DNA of 33,529 nucleotides from contig DHSL01000027.1 of assembly GCA_002411345.1 (NCBI GenBank), positions 47,247 to 80,775 on the forward strand. Reading direction: 5' to 3'. The translations under genes and the position numbers were made by a program. Shown here one piece after another: positions 8,910-17,253 of the stretch; within the stretch, counting starts at the first letter, position 1; the number at the start of each line of letters is the position of its first letter. Source of the DNA: Bacteroidales bacterium UBA5287 (lineage in GTDB: Bacteria > Bacteroidota > Bacteroidia > Bacteroidales > Dysgonomonadaceae). Below the pieces are notes generated by a model. The model was not told the origin of the DNA. It worked only from the letters and a program-made list of their open reading frames with translations, and made no database searches.

Positions 8910-10871
8910 TTAACTCATCATCACTTGTCCACCAGTTATTGGTAATGCTTGCCCAGTTTCACCTGTTTGTTCAATCAGGTATAGTACTGCCTTGGTAACA
9001 TCTTCAGGAGAACATCCTTTTTTCATGGGTACTTGTGACAAATAATAATTCTTTACATCTTCAATTGTTTTTGCTCCGGGTACTTTGCCTGCTTTAAGAT
9101 ACTGAATAAATAATCCATTTTCAGGATTACTCCATAGCGGACCCTCATAATAATTTCCGGGACAAACAGAATTTACTTTTATTCTGAAAGGTGCCAACTC
9201 CAAAGCAAACGACTGAGTTAGGCCAATCCCTCCAAATTTACCTCCTGCATAGGCAAAATTGGCTTTACTTCCTCTTAATCCAGATTTAGAATTAATTTGA
9301 ATAATATCTGCATAATAATCTTTTGAAGCATACTTAGTTTGCAACTTCATGATGCGACTCACTATTTTGGTACAATAAAAATAAGAGTTGTAATTTATTC
9401 GAGTCACAAAATCAAAGTTATCTAACGTCATGCTTTCCAAATCTCCGGCACGTAAAACACCAGCATTGCTTATAAAACAATCAATCGCTCCAAAATGGCA
9501 AACAGTTTCGAACATCAGATTATTAAGGCTTTCAATACTACTTATATCAGTTTTCACAAAAAGTGCCCTATTCTTTTTTTCCATTGAATTCAAATCTTTT
9601 ACAGTCGCAATCCCTACTTCAGCATTAAGATCTGCTACTACAATATTTGCACCTTCTCTTAGCAAGCATTGTGCAATGCCTTTACCAAATCCCTGAGCAG
9701 CCCCGGTAATCACTATGGTCTTATTCTCTGATCTTCCGTCAACACTACTTTTATTTACTGAACGTCGGTAATTTTCAACCTCCCAATTATCAATAAAATC
9801 TATTTGACTTTGAGACATTGAATGTTGTCCTCCAAAAGAGTATGATAAATATGCAATTTTCATAGCATCTTCAAATACATCAAGAATTGTGTCGCATTGA
9901 AGATCATTATCACCTACAGCTACTAATCCGTACCCCTTTATTAATATCACTTTAGGAAAGTAACCGTATTTATCTCTGAAGGATACTATTCGTATTTCAG
10001 CTTCATCTAAAATTGTTTCTGGTGTTTCTCCATTAAAAAACAGATAATTTGATTTACAATAGACAATTTCGTCTGGAGTAAACGGATGTATTATTAATTG
10101 CTGGTTTTCTATGTTTTCACTATAGAATTCAACAAGTTCATTGTTTCTTATTCTTAACGTTTTCAGTTCATATTTTGAGATTATCATCCTTATTGCTGGA
10201 ATAATTTCCACAATAGCGGGATCAATATTCACATTTTCTTCAGGGATCGACTTTTCCAGTGCTTTCTCCAGAGTATCAAATATTTCAGAATATAATTCCT
10301 TTACCTCTTCAATAGTGTTAGCAGCAGCAAAAATTCCATGATTTTGCAACCAGATTAATTGAGGTTCTTTTTTATAAATACTTCTGAACACTTTGATTTT
10401 GTCCTCTACCTTCCTAAAAAGAACATATCCCGGATCAGTATATTCTATATATAATGCTTTATCTCCAAAAAGGTTTATCAATTGTTGTTCAGCATTCTTC
10501 GAGCACATCAAACCATTTACAATTGTAGGATGTAGATGGACCACAAATGAATAGTTTATTACATTATGCATCGAAGTTTCAACAGACGGTCGCTTATCTT
10601 TAGTTATTGTTGCAGCAAAGAGATCATTTTTCACTTCCTCTTCACGTTCAATAGGATTACAGCTATATACTTTTTCAGACATCAAATTTAGTTTTCTCCT
10701 ATCAAGTATAGCGAATCCATCCTCTGTGATTGTTTCAAGCGTATGCCCACTTGCTTTCACCCATATTTTATCGTTGTTTTTATAAGAGGTATTACCTCCA
10801 CCCGCAATAACGAACCTTTTATCTTTTCCGTAATATTGTGATATTTGAATTAAGTCATCTATTTCTTTCAT
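8910..10871 (-). CDS. Class II aldolase fused to a short-chain dehydrogenase with SrlD-like features, 653 aa
   Basis: Residues 1-350 resemble the RhaE half of RhaEW proteins, a rhamnulose-1-phosphate aldolase. All metal ligands are present: E98, H112 and H114 in VVHLHP, and H178 in LQNHGI, with a second aldolase-fold segment at about 250-350. Residues about 383-653 are an SDR: TGAAQGFG from 389, S528 in INSKSG, and Y541-K545 in YAGGK. In known RhaEW fusions the SDR half is assigned as L-lactaldehyde dehydrogenase. Here the region IIQINSKSG, FGGIGLTQSFALELA, QVPMKKGC and the terminal TGGQVMM instead recall sorbitol-6-phosphate 2-dehydrogenase (SrlD). The gap from the PHP gene is 28 nt and to the SorE-like gene 28 nt, so they are presumably co-transcribed. 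Fusion and domains are seen; which substrate each half uses is inference. Confidence 0.85.
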   Translation of the reverse strand: MKEIDDLIQISQYYGKDKRFVIAGGGNTSYKNNDKIWVKASGHTLETITEDGFAILDRRKLNLMSEKVYSCNPIEREEEVKNDLFAATITKDKRPSVETSMHNVINYSFVVHLHPTIVNGLMCSKNAEQQLINLFGDKALYIEYTDPGYVLFRKVEDKIKVFRSIYKKEPQLIWLQNHGIFAAANTIEEVKELYSEIFDTLEKALEKSIPEENVNIDPAIVEIIPAIRMIISKYELKTLRIRNNELVEFYSENIENQQLIIHPFTPDEIVYCKSNYLFFNGETPETILDEAEIRIVSFRDKYGYFPKVILIKGYGLVAVGDNDLQCDTILDVFEDAMKIAYLSYSFGGQHSMSQSQIDFIDNWEVENYRRSVNKSSVDGRSENKTIVITGAAQGFGKGIAQCLLREGANIVVADLNAEVGIATVKDLNSMEKKNRALFVKTDISSIESLNNLMFETVCHFGAIDCFISNAGVLRAGDLESMTLDNFDFVTRINYNSYFYCTKIVSRIMKLQTKYASKDYYADIIQINSKSGLRGSKANFAYAGGKFGGIGLTQSFALELAPFRIKVNSVCPGNYYEGPLWSNPENGLFIQYLKAGKVPGAKTIEDVKNYYLSQVPMKKGCSPEDVTKAVLYLIEQTGETGQALPITGGQVMMS

Positions 10872-10899
10872 CTTGTGCAGCTTTTATCATTTCTTGATA

Positions 10900-12057
10900 T
10901 TATAAATCTTTAATCAATTGGTCTCCCAATTTTACATAGTCATTTCTTTTTGAACGATCTGCATAACCATTTTTATCAACATATCCTTCTTTTCCTTGTG
11001 ATACTAGAAACTGATGGGCAGCTAAAACACATGCGCCTTCATAGTTTATTTTCATCAATAGTTCTGTTAAAGGTGTATTATTTCTTGCAAATAGTTCAAC
11101 AGGTTCCATCACAGGTGAATTATGTTCACTTCCAAATGTAACTATGAAACCTTGATTATATAAATAATCTGCATATTTTTCCAGAAGATTCACATCATTA
11201 CGTGTCGTTATAAACTCTACAGAATGAAATCCCCTTTGAGTAAGTTGTTCGGCAACACTTTTCAAATCCTTCTCAAAATCAGTATATTCACCTTTGTCGT
11301 TATCTGCCAAAAAAGGGTAGGTAGGAATTCCACCAGCTGCAATTATAATATCACAAACCGTTTTTGTTGGCAAAAAAGCTTTAGGATCTTCTGGAACAAA
11401 AGCAACCCCTCCTGCTTTTAACAAATTAGCTCTAATCTCGTTTTCTACCCCTGCGATATTAGTTGGATCAGATTTCAGCACTTTTGCATTAAAGATTTTT
11501 TCGAACACATTTTTAATCCTTGATTCATCATTTTGGCAATACTCATACACTTTCAATCTTAAAGCTTTTGCCAAATGACGTTCACGTACCATGCCTTTTG
11601 TCAACTCATTTTTAATCCAAACAATATCAAGTATAATATCAACATCATTATCTTTCAATAATTTATTTAATTTATTACACATTGCTGAAACCTGGAAAAA
11701 GGATTCGTTTTGGACATCTATCAGTTGACTTGCAAAGGTTTCATTAAGTTTAAATGGATAAGTCAATCCTTTTCCACTTAAATATGTCCTACCTGGATTA
11801 ACAGGATCGTTCACCTTTAATCCGGCTTTTTGATCATCCTCATTAAGACATATAAATTCAATATTAAATAGTGGGTACAGCTTACGCTCTTTGCATCCGA
11901 CAGCCCATTCACCATAACCATCAGCCGTATAAAAATCATTGATTCCCACAACCTTTACATTTTCACACAAAGCCCTATCCAGTGCTTCTTTCACATCAGA
12001 AAATGCGCTAAAGGAAAAAGGAGTATGCATGTGAGCATTTACTTTTGGGTAATACAT
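10900..12057 (-). CDS. PHP-domain metal-dependent hydrolase-like protein, 385 aa
   Basis: First gene of the left operon. The N-terminus has the PHP motif I HMH (H9 and H11), then GIND (D41) and an acidic ligand in FNIEFI (E67); near the C-terminus FGSEHNSP supplies a further metal-binding His. PHP proteins are mostly phosphoesterases using two or three metal ions. No signal peptide is seen, so it should be cytoplasmic. Length is greater than a minimal PHP domain and the middle section (about 80-230) is helical and unfamiliar to me. Its lead position ahead of the aldolase-SDR fusion suggests it acts on a phosphorylated or lactone intermediate of the same route, perhaps as a sugar-phosphate phosphatase. 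No specific function can be assigned. Confidence 0.75.
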   Translation of the reverse strand: MYYPKVNAHMHTPFSFSAFSDVKEALDRALCENVKVVGINDFYTADGYGEWAVGCKERKLYPLFNIEFICLNEDDQKAGLKVNDPVNPGRTYLSGKGLTYPFKLNETFASQLIDVQNESFFQVSAMCNKLNKLLKDNDVDIILDIVWIKNELTKGMVRERHLAKALRLKVYEYCQNDESRIKNVFEKIFNAKVLKSDPTNIAGVENEIRANLLKAGGVAFVPEDPKAFLPTKTVCDIIIAAGGIPTYPFLADNDKGEYTDFEKDLKSVAEQLTQRGFHSVEFITTRNDVNLLEKYADYLYNQGFIVTFGSEHNSPVMEPVELFARNNTPLTELLMKINYEGACVLAAHQFLVSQGKEGYVDKNGYADRSKRNDYVKLGDQLIKDL

Positions 12058-12156
12058 TATAATATTATATTAAGTATCATTTCTAAGATATCCATTAATA
12101 AATTGACATCATTATTCAGATGTTCTTATAGGTAATTAATTCTATAATTTATTAAG

Positions 12157-12164
12157 CAAATGTA
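12157..12164 (-). promoter_or_regulatory. Candidate -7 element for the PHP-aldolase-dehydrogenase operon
   Basis: The minus strand reads TACATTTG, an exact match to TAnnTTTG, about 100 nt upstream of the PHP start codon. Around the expected -33 position only an ATTG (minus strand, near 12187) is seen in place of TTTG. If used, the 5' untranslated leader would be roughly 90 nt. Confidence 0.4.
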
Positions 12165-12320
12165 GTGTTTTCCTTATATCATCTAATTCAATTATTGATT
12201 TATAAACTATACTATTTGATATTCATACTAAAAAATAAATAAAACTCATAATTTAAAAAGAAATGTCAAAAAGTATAGTTCTTGAATCATTTATGTAATC
12301 CTTTTATTTTCATTATCATT

Positions 12321-12328
12321 TAATTTTG
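12321..12328 (+). promoter_or_regulatory. Candidate -7 element for rhaB
   Basis: TAATTTTG matches TAnnTTTG exactly and ends 37 nt before the rhaB ATG, giving a predicted leader of about 30 nt. The -33 position holds only a T-rich stretch. This is the best-placed promoter match for rhaBAT. Confidence 0.5.
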
Positions 12329-12365
12329 CGCAATTAGTATTAATCTTACAAATTTAATCTCATTT

Positions 12366-13850
12366 ATGAGTAAAAACAATTTAACCTCTTTCCTAGCCAT
12401 TGATCTTGGAGCAAGTAGCGGAAGAGCAATTTTAGGAAAAATTGACAATGGCATTTTGGAGTTAAAGGAGATCAATCGGTTTCCTAATCCAATTACAAAT
12501 ATAAATGGTCGCATGTATTGGGACCTTTTTTATCTGTACAATAAAGTTTTGCAATCTCTTATTGAAATCAAAGCTGATCAAATACCCATTAAATCGATAG
12601 GAATTGATACTTGGGGAGTTGATTTTGTTTGTTTTGGCAAAGATGGAGAACCTTTACGGATGCCATATAGTTATCGTGATCCGATAACCTTTGGTGCACC
12701 CGAAAAGTTTTTTAATATCATCTCAAAAGAAGATGTTTATAAAATGACTGGGATTCAAATAATGAATTTCAACTCACTGTATCAATTATTCGCTCAAAAA
12801 GACAGAAATTGCTCAACATATAGCAAGATTGATAAGATTCTGTTTATGCCTGATGCCTTATCTTATTTACTTACCGGTAAAATGGTAACTGAATATACAA
12901 TTGCATCTACTTCTCAATTAATAAATCCTTACAATCGTAGTTTTGAATCAACTTTACTTGATTCTATTGGTCTATCTAAAGATAATTTTGCACCGATTGT
13001 TTTTTCAGGAACATCAATTGGCCAATTATCCAACAATGTTAAACAACAAACTGGTCAGGAAGATGTTTCTGTGATAGCTGTCGCCGGTCATGACACAGCC
13101 TCCGCAGTACTTGCCACTCCTGCCGAGAATGACAATTTTGCATATCTTAGTTCCGGAACTTGGTCATTAATGGGTATCGAGTCATTAGAACCAGTAATCA
13201 ACGAAAAGACATATTCTTTCAACTTTACCAATGAAGCAGGCACCGATGGTTCAATTCGTTTGCTTAAAAACATATGTGGAATGTGGCTTATTGAGCAATG
13301 TAAAAAAGATTGGGAGAAACACCAATCATTATCTTATAACGACATTGTTATTGAATCAGAAAAAGCTGTTCCCTTCAAATGTTTTATTAATCCTGATTCT
13401 CCATGTTTTGCTAATCCCAAATCAATGATTGAGTCAATTCAGAATTACTGCAAATTGACAGGACAATATATTCCACAAACCATAGGTGAAATTGCCCGTT
13501 GTATATACGAAAGTTTAGCATTCCGTTATAAGCAAGTCTTAGAAAGTCTTCAACAATTATCCACAAAAAGGATTGAAACACTGCACATTATTGGTGGAGG
13601 ATCTCAAAACAGACTCCTTAATTCATATACAGCAAATGCTATTGGGTTGCCAGTTGTAGCTGGACCTTCTGAGGCTACAGCAATCGGAAATATTCTACTC
13701 CAGGCAAAAGCTTGCGGATTAGTAAATGATAAAAGTGAGATGCGCAGAATCGTAAGAAATTCCGTAAAGCTAGAAACTTTCATTCCTAAGGATGTTGAAA
13801 CTTGGGAAAAACAATATTTGAACTACCTTGATGTTTACAAAGAATTATAA
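12366..13850 (+). CDS. rhaB: L-rhamnulokinase, 494 aa
   Basis: FGGY-family kinase that phosphorylates L-rhamnulose to L-rhamnulose-1-phosphate with ATP. The N-terminus AIDLGASSGRAIL is the ATP-binding phosphate-1 motif in the form typical of rhamnulokinases; GIDTWGVDF at about 79-87 and VAGHDTASAV near 239-248 are further kinase landmarks, and HIIGGGSQN followed by GPSEATAIGN marks the C-terminal nucleotide-binding lobe. Length is normal. It opens the plus-strand rhaBAT unit, 29 nt ahead of rhaA, and faces away from the PHP operon. Its product is the expected entry substrate for the aldolases or, as proposed here, for the SorE-like reductase. Confidence 0.95.
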   Translation: MSKNNLTSFLAIDLGASSGRAILGKIDNGILELKEINRFPNPITNINGRMYWDLFYLYNKVLQSLIEIKADQIPIKSIGIDTWGVDFVCFGKDGEPLRMPYSYRDPITFGAPEKFFNIISKEDVYKMTGIQIMNFNSLYQLFAQKDRNCSTYSKIDKILFMPDALSYLLTGKMVTEYTIASTSQLINPYNRSFESTLLDSIGLSKDNFAPIVFSGTSIGQLSNNVKQQTGQEDVSVIAVAGHDTASAVLATPAENDNFAYLSSGTWSLMGIESLEPVINEKTYSFNFTNEAGTDGSIRLLKNICGMWLIEQCKKDWEKHQSLSYNDIVIESEKAVPFKCFINPDSPCFANPKSMIESIQNYCKLTGQYIPQTIGEIARCIYESLAFRYKQVLESLQQLSTKRIETLHIIGGGSQNRLLNSYTANAIGLPVVAGPSEATAIGNILLQAKACGLVNDKSEMRRIVRNSVKLETFIPKDVETWEKQYLNYLDVYKEL

Positions 13851-13879
13851 GAATTTACATATATCATTATCATTAAATC

Positions 13880-15142
13880 ATGAATAAAGAACAAATTAAT
13901 CGAGCGTATTTAGACGCAAAAAATCAATATGCAGCTATTGGGATTGATACAGATGCAGCTATTGAGAAACTTAACCAGCTATCAATATCAATCCATTGTT
14001 GGCAAGCAGACGATGTTTCCGGATTTGAAAATCCTAATGGAGATCTTACAGGAGGAATTCAGGTAACCGGGAACTATCCAGGAAAAGCACGAACCATCGA
14101 CGAGTTACAGAAGGATATAGAAAAAGTCCTCTCACTCATCCCTGGTAAACACAGATTAGGATTACATGCAATTTATGGTGATTTTAATGGTGAATTTGTT
14201 GAACGTGATCAAATTAAGCCGATTCATTTTCAATCATGGATTGACTGGGCTAAGAAAGCAAACATTGCACTTGATTTCAATTCTACATTTTTTTCACATC
14301 CAAAAGCAGACAGTGGTTATACAATGTCAAGTTTTGATCCTGAAATCAGAAATTTCTGGAAAGAGCACCTTCGTTGTTGCAGGAGAATAGCAGCTGAAAT
14401 TGGTCGCCAGCAAGGTAGTCCATGTGTTCATAATATTTGGCTTCCCGATGGAGAGAAAGACAAAACTGTTTCAAGATTTAAACATCGTGAACTACTCAAA
14501 GAAGCTTTAGATGATGTATTATCCGAAAAGATAAGCACCGATTACCTAATAGACTGTGTTGAATGTAAATTATTTGGTGTAGGGAGTGAAAGTTATGTAG
14601 TTGGTTCTCATGAATTTTATATGGGTTATGCAGTAAAAAACAATATGGCTTTAACTTTAGACGCAGGTCATTTTCACCCCACAGAAGTAATATCAGATAA
14701 AATATCATCAATGTTACTATACGTACCTGAAATCAATCTGCATGTTAGTCGTCCTGAACGTTGGGATAGCGACCATGTTGTAATCTTGAACGACGAGTTA
14801 TTAGCTTTATCTCAAGAAATTGTACGTTCAGGTCATTCCGATCGTGTACATGTAGGATTAGATTATTTTGATGGATCCGTCAACCGAATTGGAGCCTATG
14901 TATTGGGTATTCGTTCCACTCAAAAAGCAATGTTACAAGCTTTTTTAGAGCCCACCGATAAATTAAGAGAATTTGAAATATCCGATAAAAACTTTCAGCG
15001 AATGGCCTATTTGGAAGAATTAAAATCAATGCCATGGAATGCAGTGTACAATTATTATTGTCACAACCAGAATATTCTTGTTGGCGATGATTATATTAAG
15101 GAAATCGAACAGTATGAGTTAGAAATAACATCTAAAAGATAA
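13880..15142 (+). CDS. rhaA: L-rhamnose isomerase, 420 aa
   Basis: Metal-dependent isomerase that converts L-rhamnose to L-rhamnulose in the cytoplasm. The protein is collinear with the family: SISIHCWQADDVSGFE near 36-51, HAIYGDF, DFNSTFFSHP, HNIWLPDG, and the metal-site region VECKLFGVGSESYVVGS and LTLDAGHFHP. It is full length (E. coli RhaA is 419 aa) with no visible defects. It lies 29 nt after rhaB and only 3 nt before the rhaT start codon, so it is surely in the same transcript. Confidence 0.96.
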   Translation: MNKEQINRAYLDAKNQYAAIGIDTDAAIEKLNQLSISIHCWQADDVSGFENPNGDLTGGIQVTGNYPGKARTIDELQKDIEKVLSLIPGKHRLGLHAIYGDFNGEFVERDQIKPIHFQSWIDWAKKANIALDFNSTFFSHPKADSGYTMSSFDPEIRNFWKEHLRCCRRIAAEIGRQQGSPCVHNIWLPDGEKDKTVSRFKHRELLKEALDDVLSEKISTDYLIDCVECKLFGVGSESYVVGSHEFYMGYAVKNNMALTLDAGHFHPTEVISDKISSMLLYVPEINLHVSRPERWDSDHVVILNDELLALSQEIVRSGHSDRVHVGLDYFDGSVNRIGAYVLGIRSTQKAMLQAFLEPTDKLREFEISDKNFQRMAYLEELKSMPWNAVYNYYCHNQNILVGDDYIKEIEQYELEITSKR

Positions 15143-15145
15143 AGC

Positions 15146-16177
15146 ATGAACACTTTAATTGGTCTGCTAATAATTGCAATAGGAAGTATGGGTCAATCAA
15201 GCTCATACGTTCCTATCAATAAGATAAAGGAGTGGTCGTGGGAAAACTTTTGGCTTACTCAAGGTATTTTCGCCTGGCTAGTCTTTCCATTTTTAGGCGC
15301 TCTTTTGGCTAATTCTTTTCCAGAATTGATAGAAATTTACTCATCAAGTCCATCAGCAGTTTTACAAGCTATTGGATATGGAATACTTTGGGGAATTGGA
15401 GGTTTAACCTTTGGATTAAGCATGCGTTTTCTTGGTATTGCCTTAGGACAATCCGTAGCATTGGGTACTTGCGCTGCTTTTGGAACACTTATCCCTTCAA
15501 TCCTTTCCGGTGATGACCTATTTTCACCAAAAGGATTGATTCTACTTTTAGCTGTTTCTGTTACATTAACAGGTATTGCACTTGTCGGATTTGCAGGAAG
15601 TTTACGAGCTAAAAACATGTCTGAAGAAGAGCAAAAGAAAGCCATTAAAGATTTTGCCCTTAAAAAAGGATTATTAATCGCTTTGTTTGCGGGAGTAATG
15701 AGTGCCTGTTTTAATCTTGGATTAACTGCCGGTGCGCCAATAAAAGAAGCAGCTATTAATTTAGGTTCAAATGAATTATTTGCTCAGAATCCGGTAACAC
15801 TTCTTGTAACAATAGGCGGATTTTTCACCAATTTAGTTTATTGTCTTTACATGAACCGCAAAAATAAAACAGGCGGAGAAATTGGTCGCTCTTCCAGCAA
15901 GGTATTAATAAACAATCTTTTATTCTGTGCGTTGGCAGGATTACTTTGGTATTCCCAATTTTTTGGATTAGGAATGGGACAAAGTTACTTTGAACCCGGA
16001 AGTGTGATGATGGCTTTCTCCTGGAGTATTTTAATGTCACTAAATATTGTTTTCAGCAATGTTTGGGGAATAATCTTAAAAGAATGGAAAGGTGCAGGTA
16101 AAAAAGCAACATTTTATCTGATATTGGGGATGGCTGTATTGATATTTTCGCTAATCATTCCCAATCTTTTTAAATAG
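15146..16177 (+). CDS. rhaT: L-rhamnose/H+ symporter, 343 aa
   Basis: Inner-membrane permease for L-rhamnose. It has about ten hydrophobic segments from the extreme N-terminus to the C-terminus, and the N-terminal stretch with SSSYVPINKIKEWSWENFW is diagnostic for RhaT. It is the usual length (344 aa in E. coli). It starts 3 nt after the rhaA stop. It takes up the free monosaccharide released by the periplasmic rhamnosidases encoded further right. Confidence 0.95.
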   Translation: MNTLIGLLIIAIGSMGQSSSYVPINKIKEWSWENFWLTQGIFAWLVFPFLGALLANSFPELIEIYSSSPSAVLQAIGYGILWGIGGLTFGLSMRFLGIALGQSVALGTCAAFGTLIPSILSGDDLFSPKGLILLLAVSVTLTGIALVGFAGSLRAKNMSEEEQKKAIKDFALKKGLLIALFAGVMSACFNLGLTAGAPIKEAAINLGSNELFAQNPVTLLVTIGGFFTNLVYCLYMNRKNKTGGEIGRSSSKVLINNLLFCALAGLLWYSQFFGLGMGQSYFEPGSVMMAFSWSILMSLNIVFSNVWGIILKEWKGAGKKATFYLILGMAVLIFSLIIPNLFK

Positions 16178-16215
16178 CATAAAAGAAAAGTTATTTAATA
16201 TTATATTCACTCTCT

Positions 16216-16292
16216 CTATTGTTTGAAAATACAATGCGGTAAAACTTATGACTATCTTCTAAGTCGTCTTTATCCGCATTGTATTTCAATAG
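16216..16292. repeat. 77-bp imperfect palindrome between rhaT and the AraC-family gene
   Basis: The core is a perfect 13-bp inverted repeat, AAATACAATGCGG (16227-16239) and its complement at 16274-16286. The arms continue outward with CTATTG (16216-16221) against CAATAG (16287-16292) after a 5-nt bulge, and inward with TAAA/TTTA and ACTTA/TAAGT. It would make a long RNA hairpin, or serve as a dyad operator, and its right arm overlaps the expected -33 region of the regulator promoter. No T-run follows, so a simple intrinsic terminator is less likely. A degenerate miniature mobile element is another possibility. Confidence 0.8.
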
Positions 16293-16299
16293 TTTTAGT

Positions 16300-16307
16300 T
16301 ATATTTG
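16300..16307 (+). promoter_or_regulatory. Candidate -7 element for the AraC-family regulator operon
   Basis: TATATTTG matches TAnnTTTG exactly, with ATTG at 16278-16281 at the -33 spacing. A start of transcription near 16314 would exclude the upstream TTG (16279) and ATG (16309) as start codons and supports the ATG at 16348. The -33 part lies inside the right arm of the 77-bp palindrome. Confidence 0.5.
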
Positions 16308-16347
16308 TATGATTGTAACATTAAAACTGAGTGAAAAGAAAAGCATT

Positions 16348-17247
16348 ATGAGATACAATAATTTTGGAATTGACTTTAAATATCTTTTAGTAAATGAAAA
16401 GGATAAAAGTTTTGGACTTACAGTAAACACCGTAGGTTTTCAACCAATTGCACCAAACACCATTTACCCATCCACTCAACACCCTAAGAGTTATTATTTT
16501 AATCCTTGCAAAGGCAGAGTATTAACAGAATATCAAATTCTCTACATCAGCAAGGGAAAGGGAGAATTCCGTTCTGAGACATTAAAGAAAACAGAGATTT
16601 CAAAAGGTCAGATTATTCTACTTTTTCCAGGACAATGGCACACCTATTGTCCTTCAGCAGAATCAGGCTGGAATGAGTATTATATAGGTTTTGAAGGATC
16701 TATTATTGAAAATATAATAAATAATGAGTTCATTAACAAGAACAATCAGATTCTTGATATTGGTGTGAATGAAGATTTGGTAAAGCTATATACATCTGCC
16801 ATTCAAGTAGCAAAAGATGAGAAAAAATCTGCACAACAATATTTAGCCGGTATAGTACTTCATATCATTGGTTTGATTTTGTCATATTCTCACAACCGAA
16901 ACTTTGAGTTAAACAATTCAGATCAAATTATTGAAAAGGCTAAGATCATCATGACAGAGAATATTTATCATCAAATAGATATTCAAGAAATAGCAACCAA
17001 ATTAGGTACAAGTTATTCATGGTTCAGAAAAACATTTAAAGAATATACCGGTTACGCACCAGCCCAATATTTTCAGGAACTTAAATTAAGAAAAGCAAAA
17101 GAGTTAATAGCAGAAAGTTCCCATTCGATCAAAGAGATTGCTTTCAATTTAGACTTCAGTTCTTATGAGTATTTCCTATCATTCTTTAGAAAAAGAGTCG
17201 GCTGTACCCCTTTGGAATACAGGAATTTGGGTCGACATAAAATATAA
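16348..17247 (+). CDS. AraC-family transcriptional regulator, probably rhamnose-responsive, 299 aa
   Basis: An N-terminal cupin-like sensor domain (about 1-170; hydrophobic beta strands, PGQWHTYCP near 117-125) is followed by a C-terminal double helix-turn-helix of AraC type (about 200-295; IDIQEIATKLGTSYSWFRKTF and the SIKEIAFNLDFSSYEYFLSFFRK recognition helices, each longer motif given here only in part by position). The start is placed at the ATG at 16348, which gives the usual AraC length and fits the promoter match at 16300-16307; the frame is open back to a TTG at 16279. It ends 6 nt before the first rhamnosidase gene and is therefore co-transcribed with the glycan-degradation genes. 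Position and neighbours suggest an RhaR-like activator sensing L-rhamnose; this is inference. Confidence 0.9.
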   Translation: MRYNNFGIDFKYLLVNEKDKSFGLTVNTVGFQPIAPNTIYPSTQHPKSYYFNPCKGRVLTEYQILYISKGKGEFRSETLKKTEISKGQIILLFPGQWHTYCPSAESGWNEYYIGFEGSIIENIINNEFINKNNQILDIGVNEDLVKLYTSAIQVAKDEKKSAQQYLAGIVLHIIGLILSYSHNRNFELNNSDQIIEKAKIIMTENIYHQIDIQEIATKLGTSYSWFRKTFKEYTGYAPAQYFQELKLRKAKELIAESSHSIKEIAFNLDFSSYEYFLSFFRKRVGCTPLEYRNLGRHKI

Positions 17248-17253
17248 AACACA

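Larger units (their letters stand above)
12058..12365. other. Divergent intergenic region between the PHP operon and rhaB
   Basis: 308 bp, very AT-rich, with no credible gene in any frame. It must hold the promoters of both the left (catabolic complex) and right (rhaBAT) units. A TAnnTTTG match is present facing each way: 12157-12164 on the minus strand and 12321-12328 on the plus strand. A 9-bp inverted repeat (AACTATACT at 12205-12213, AGTATAGTT at 12272-12280) lies between the two, but such a repeat is not rare by chance at this composition. The AraC-type regulator at 16348 is the obvious candidate to act here. Confidence 0.7.

Noticed and set aside
12205..12280. 9-bp inverted repeat AACTATACT / AGTATAGTT upstream of rhaB as an AraC-type operator
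   Set aside because: At this AT content one or two such repeats are expected by chance in a 300-bp region, and the motif does not recur at the regulator promoter.
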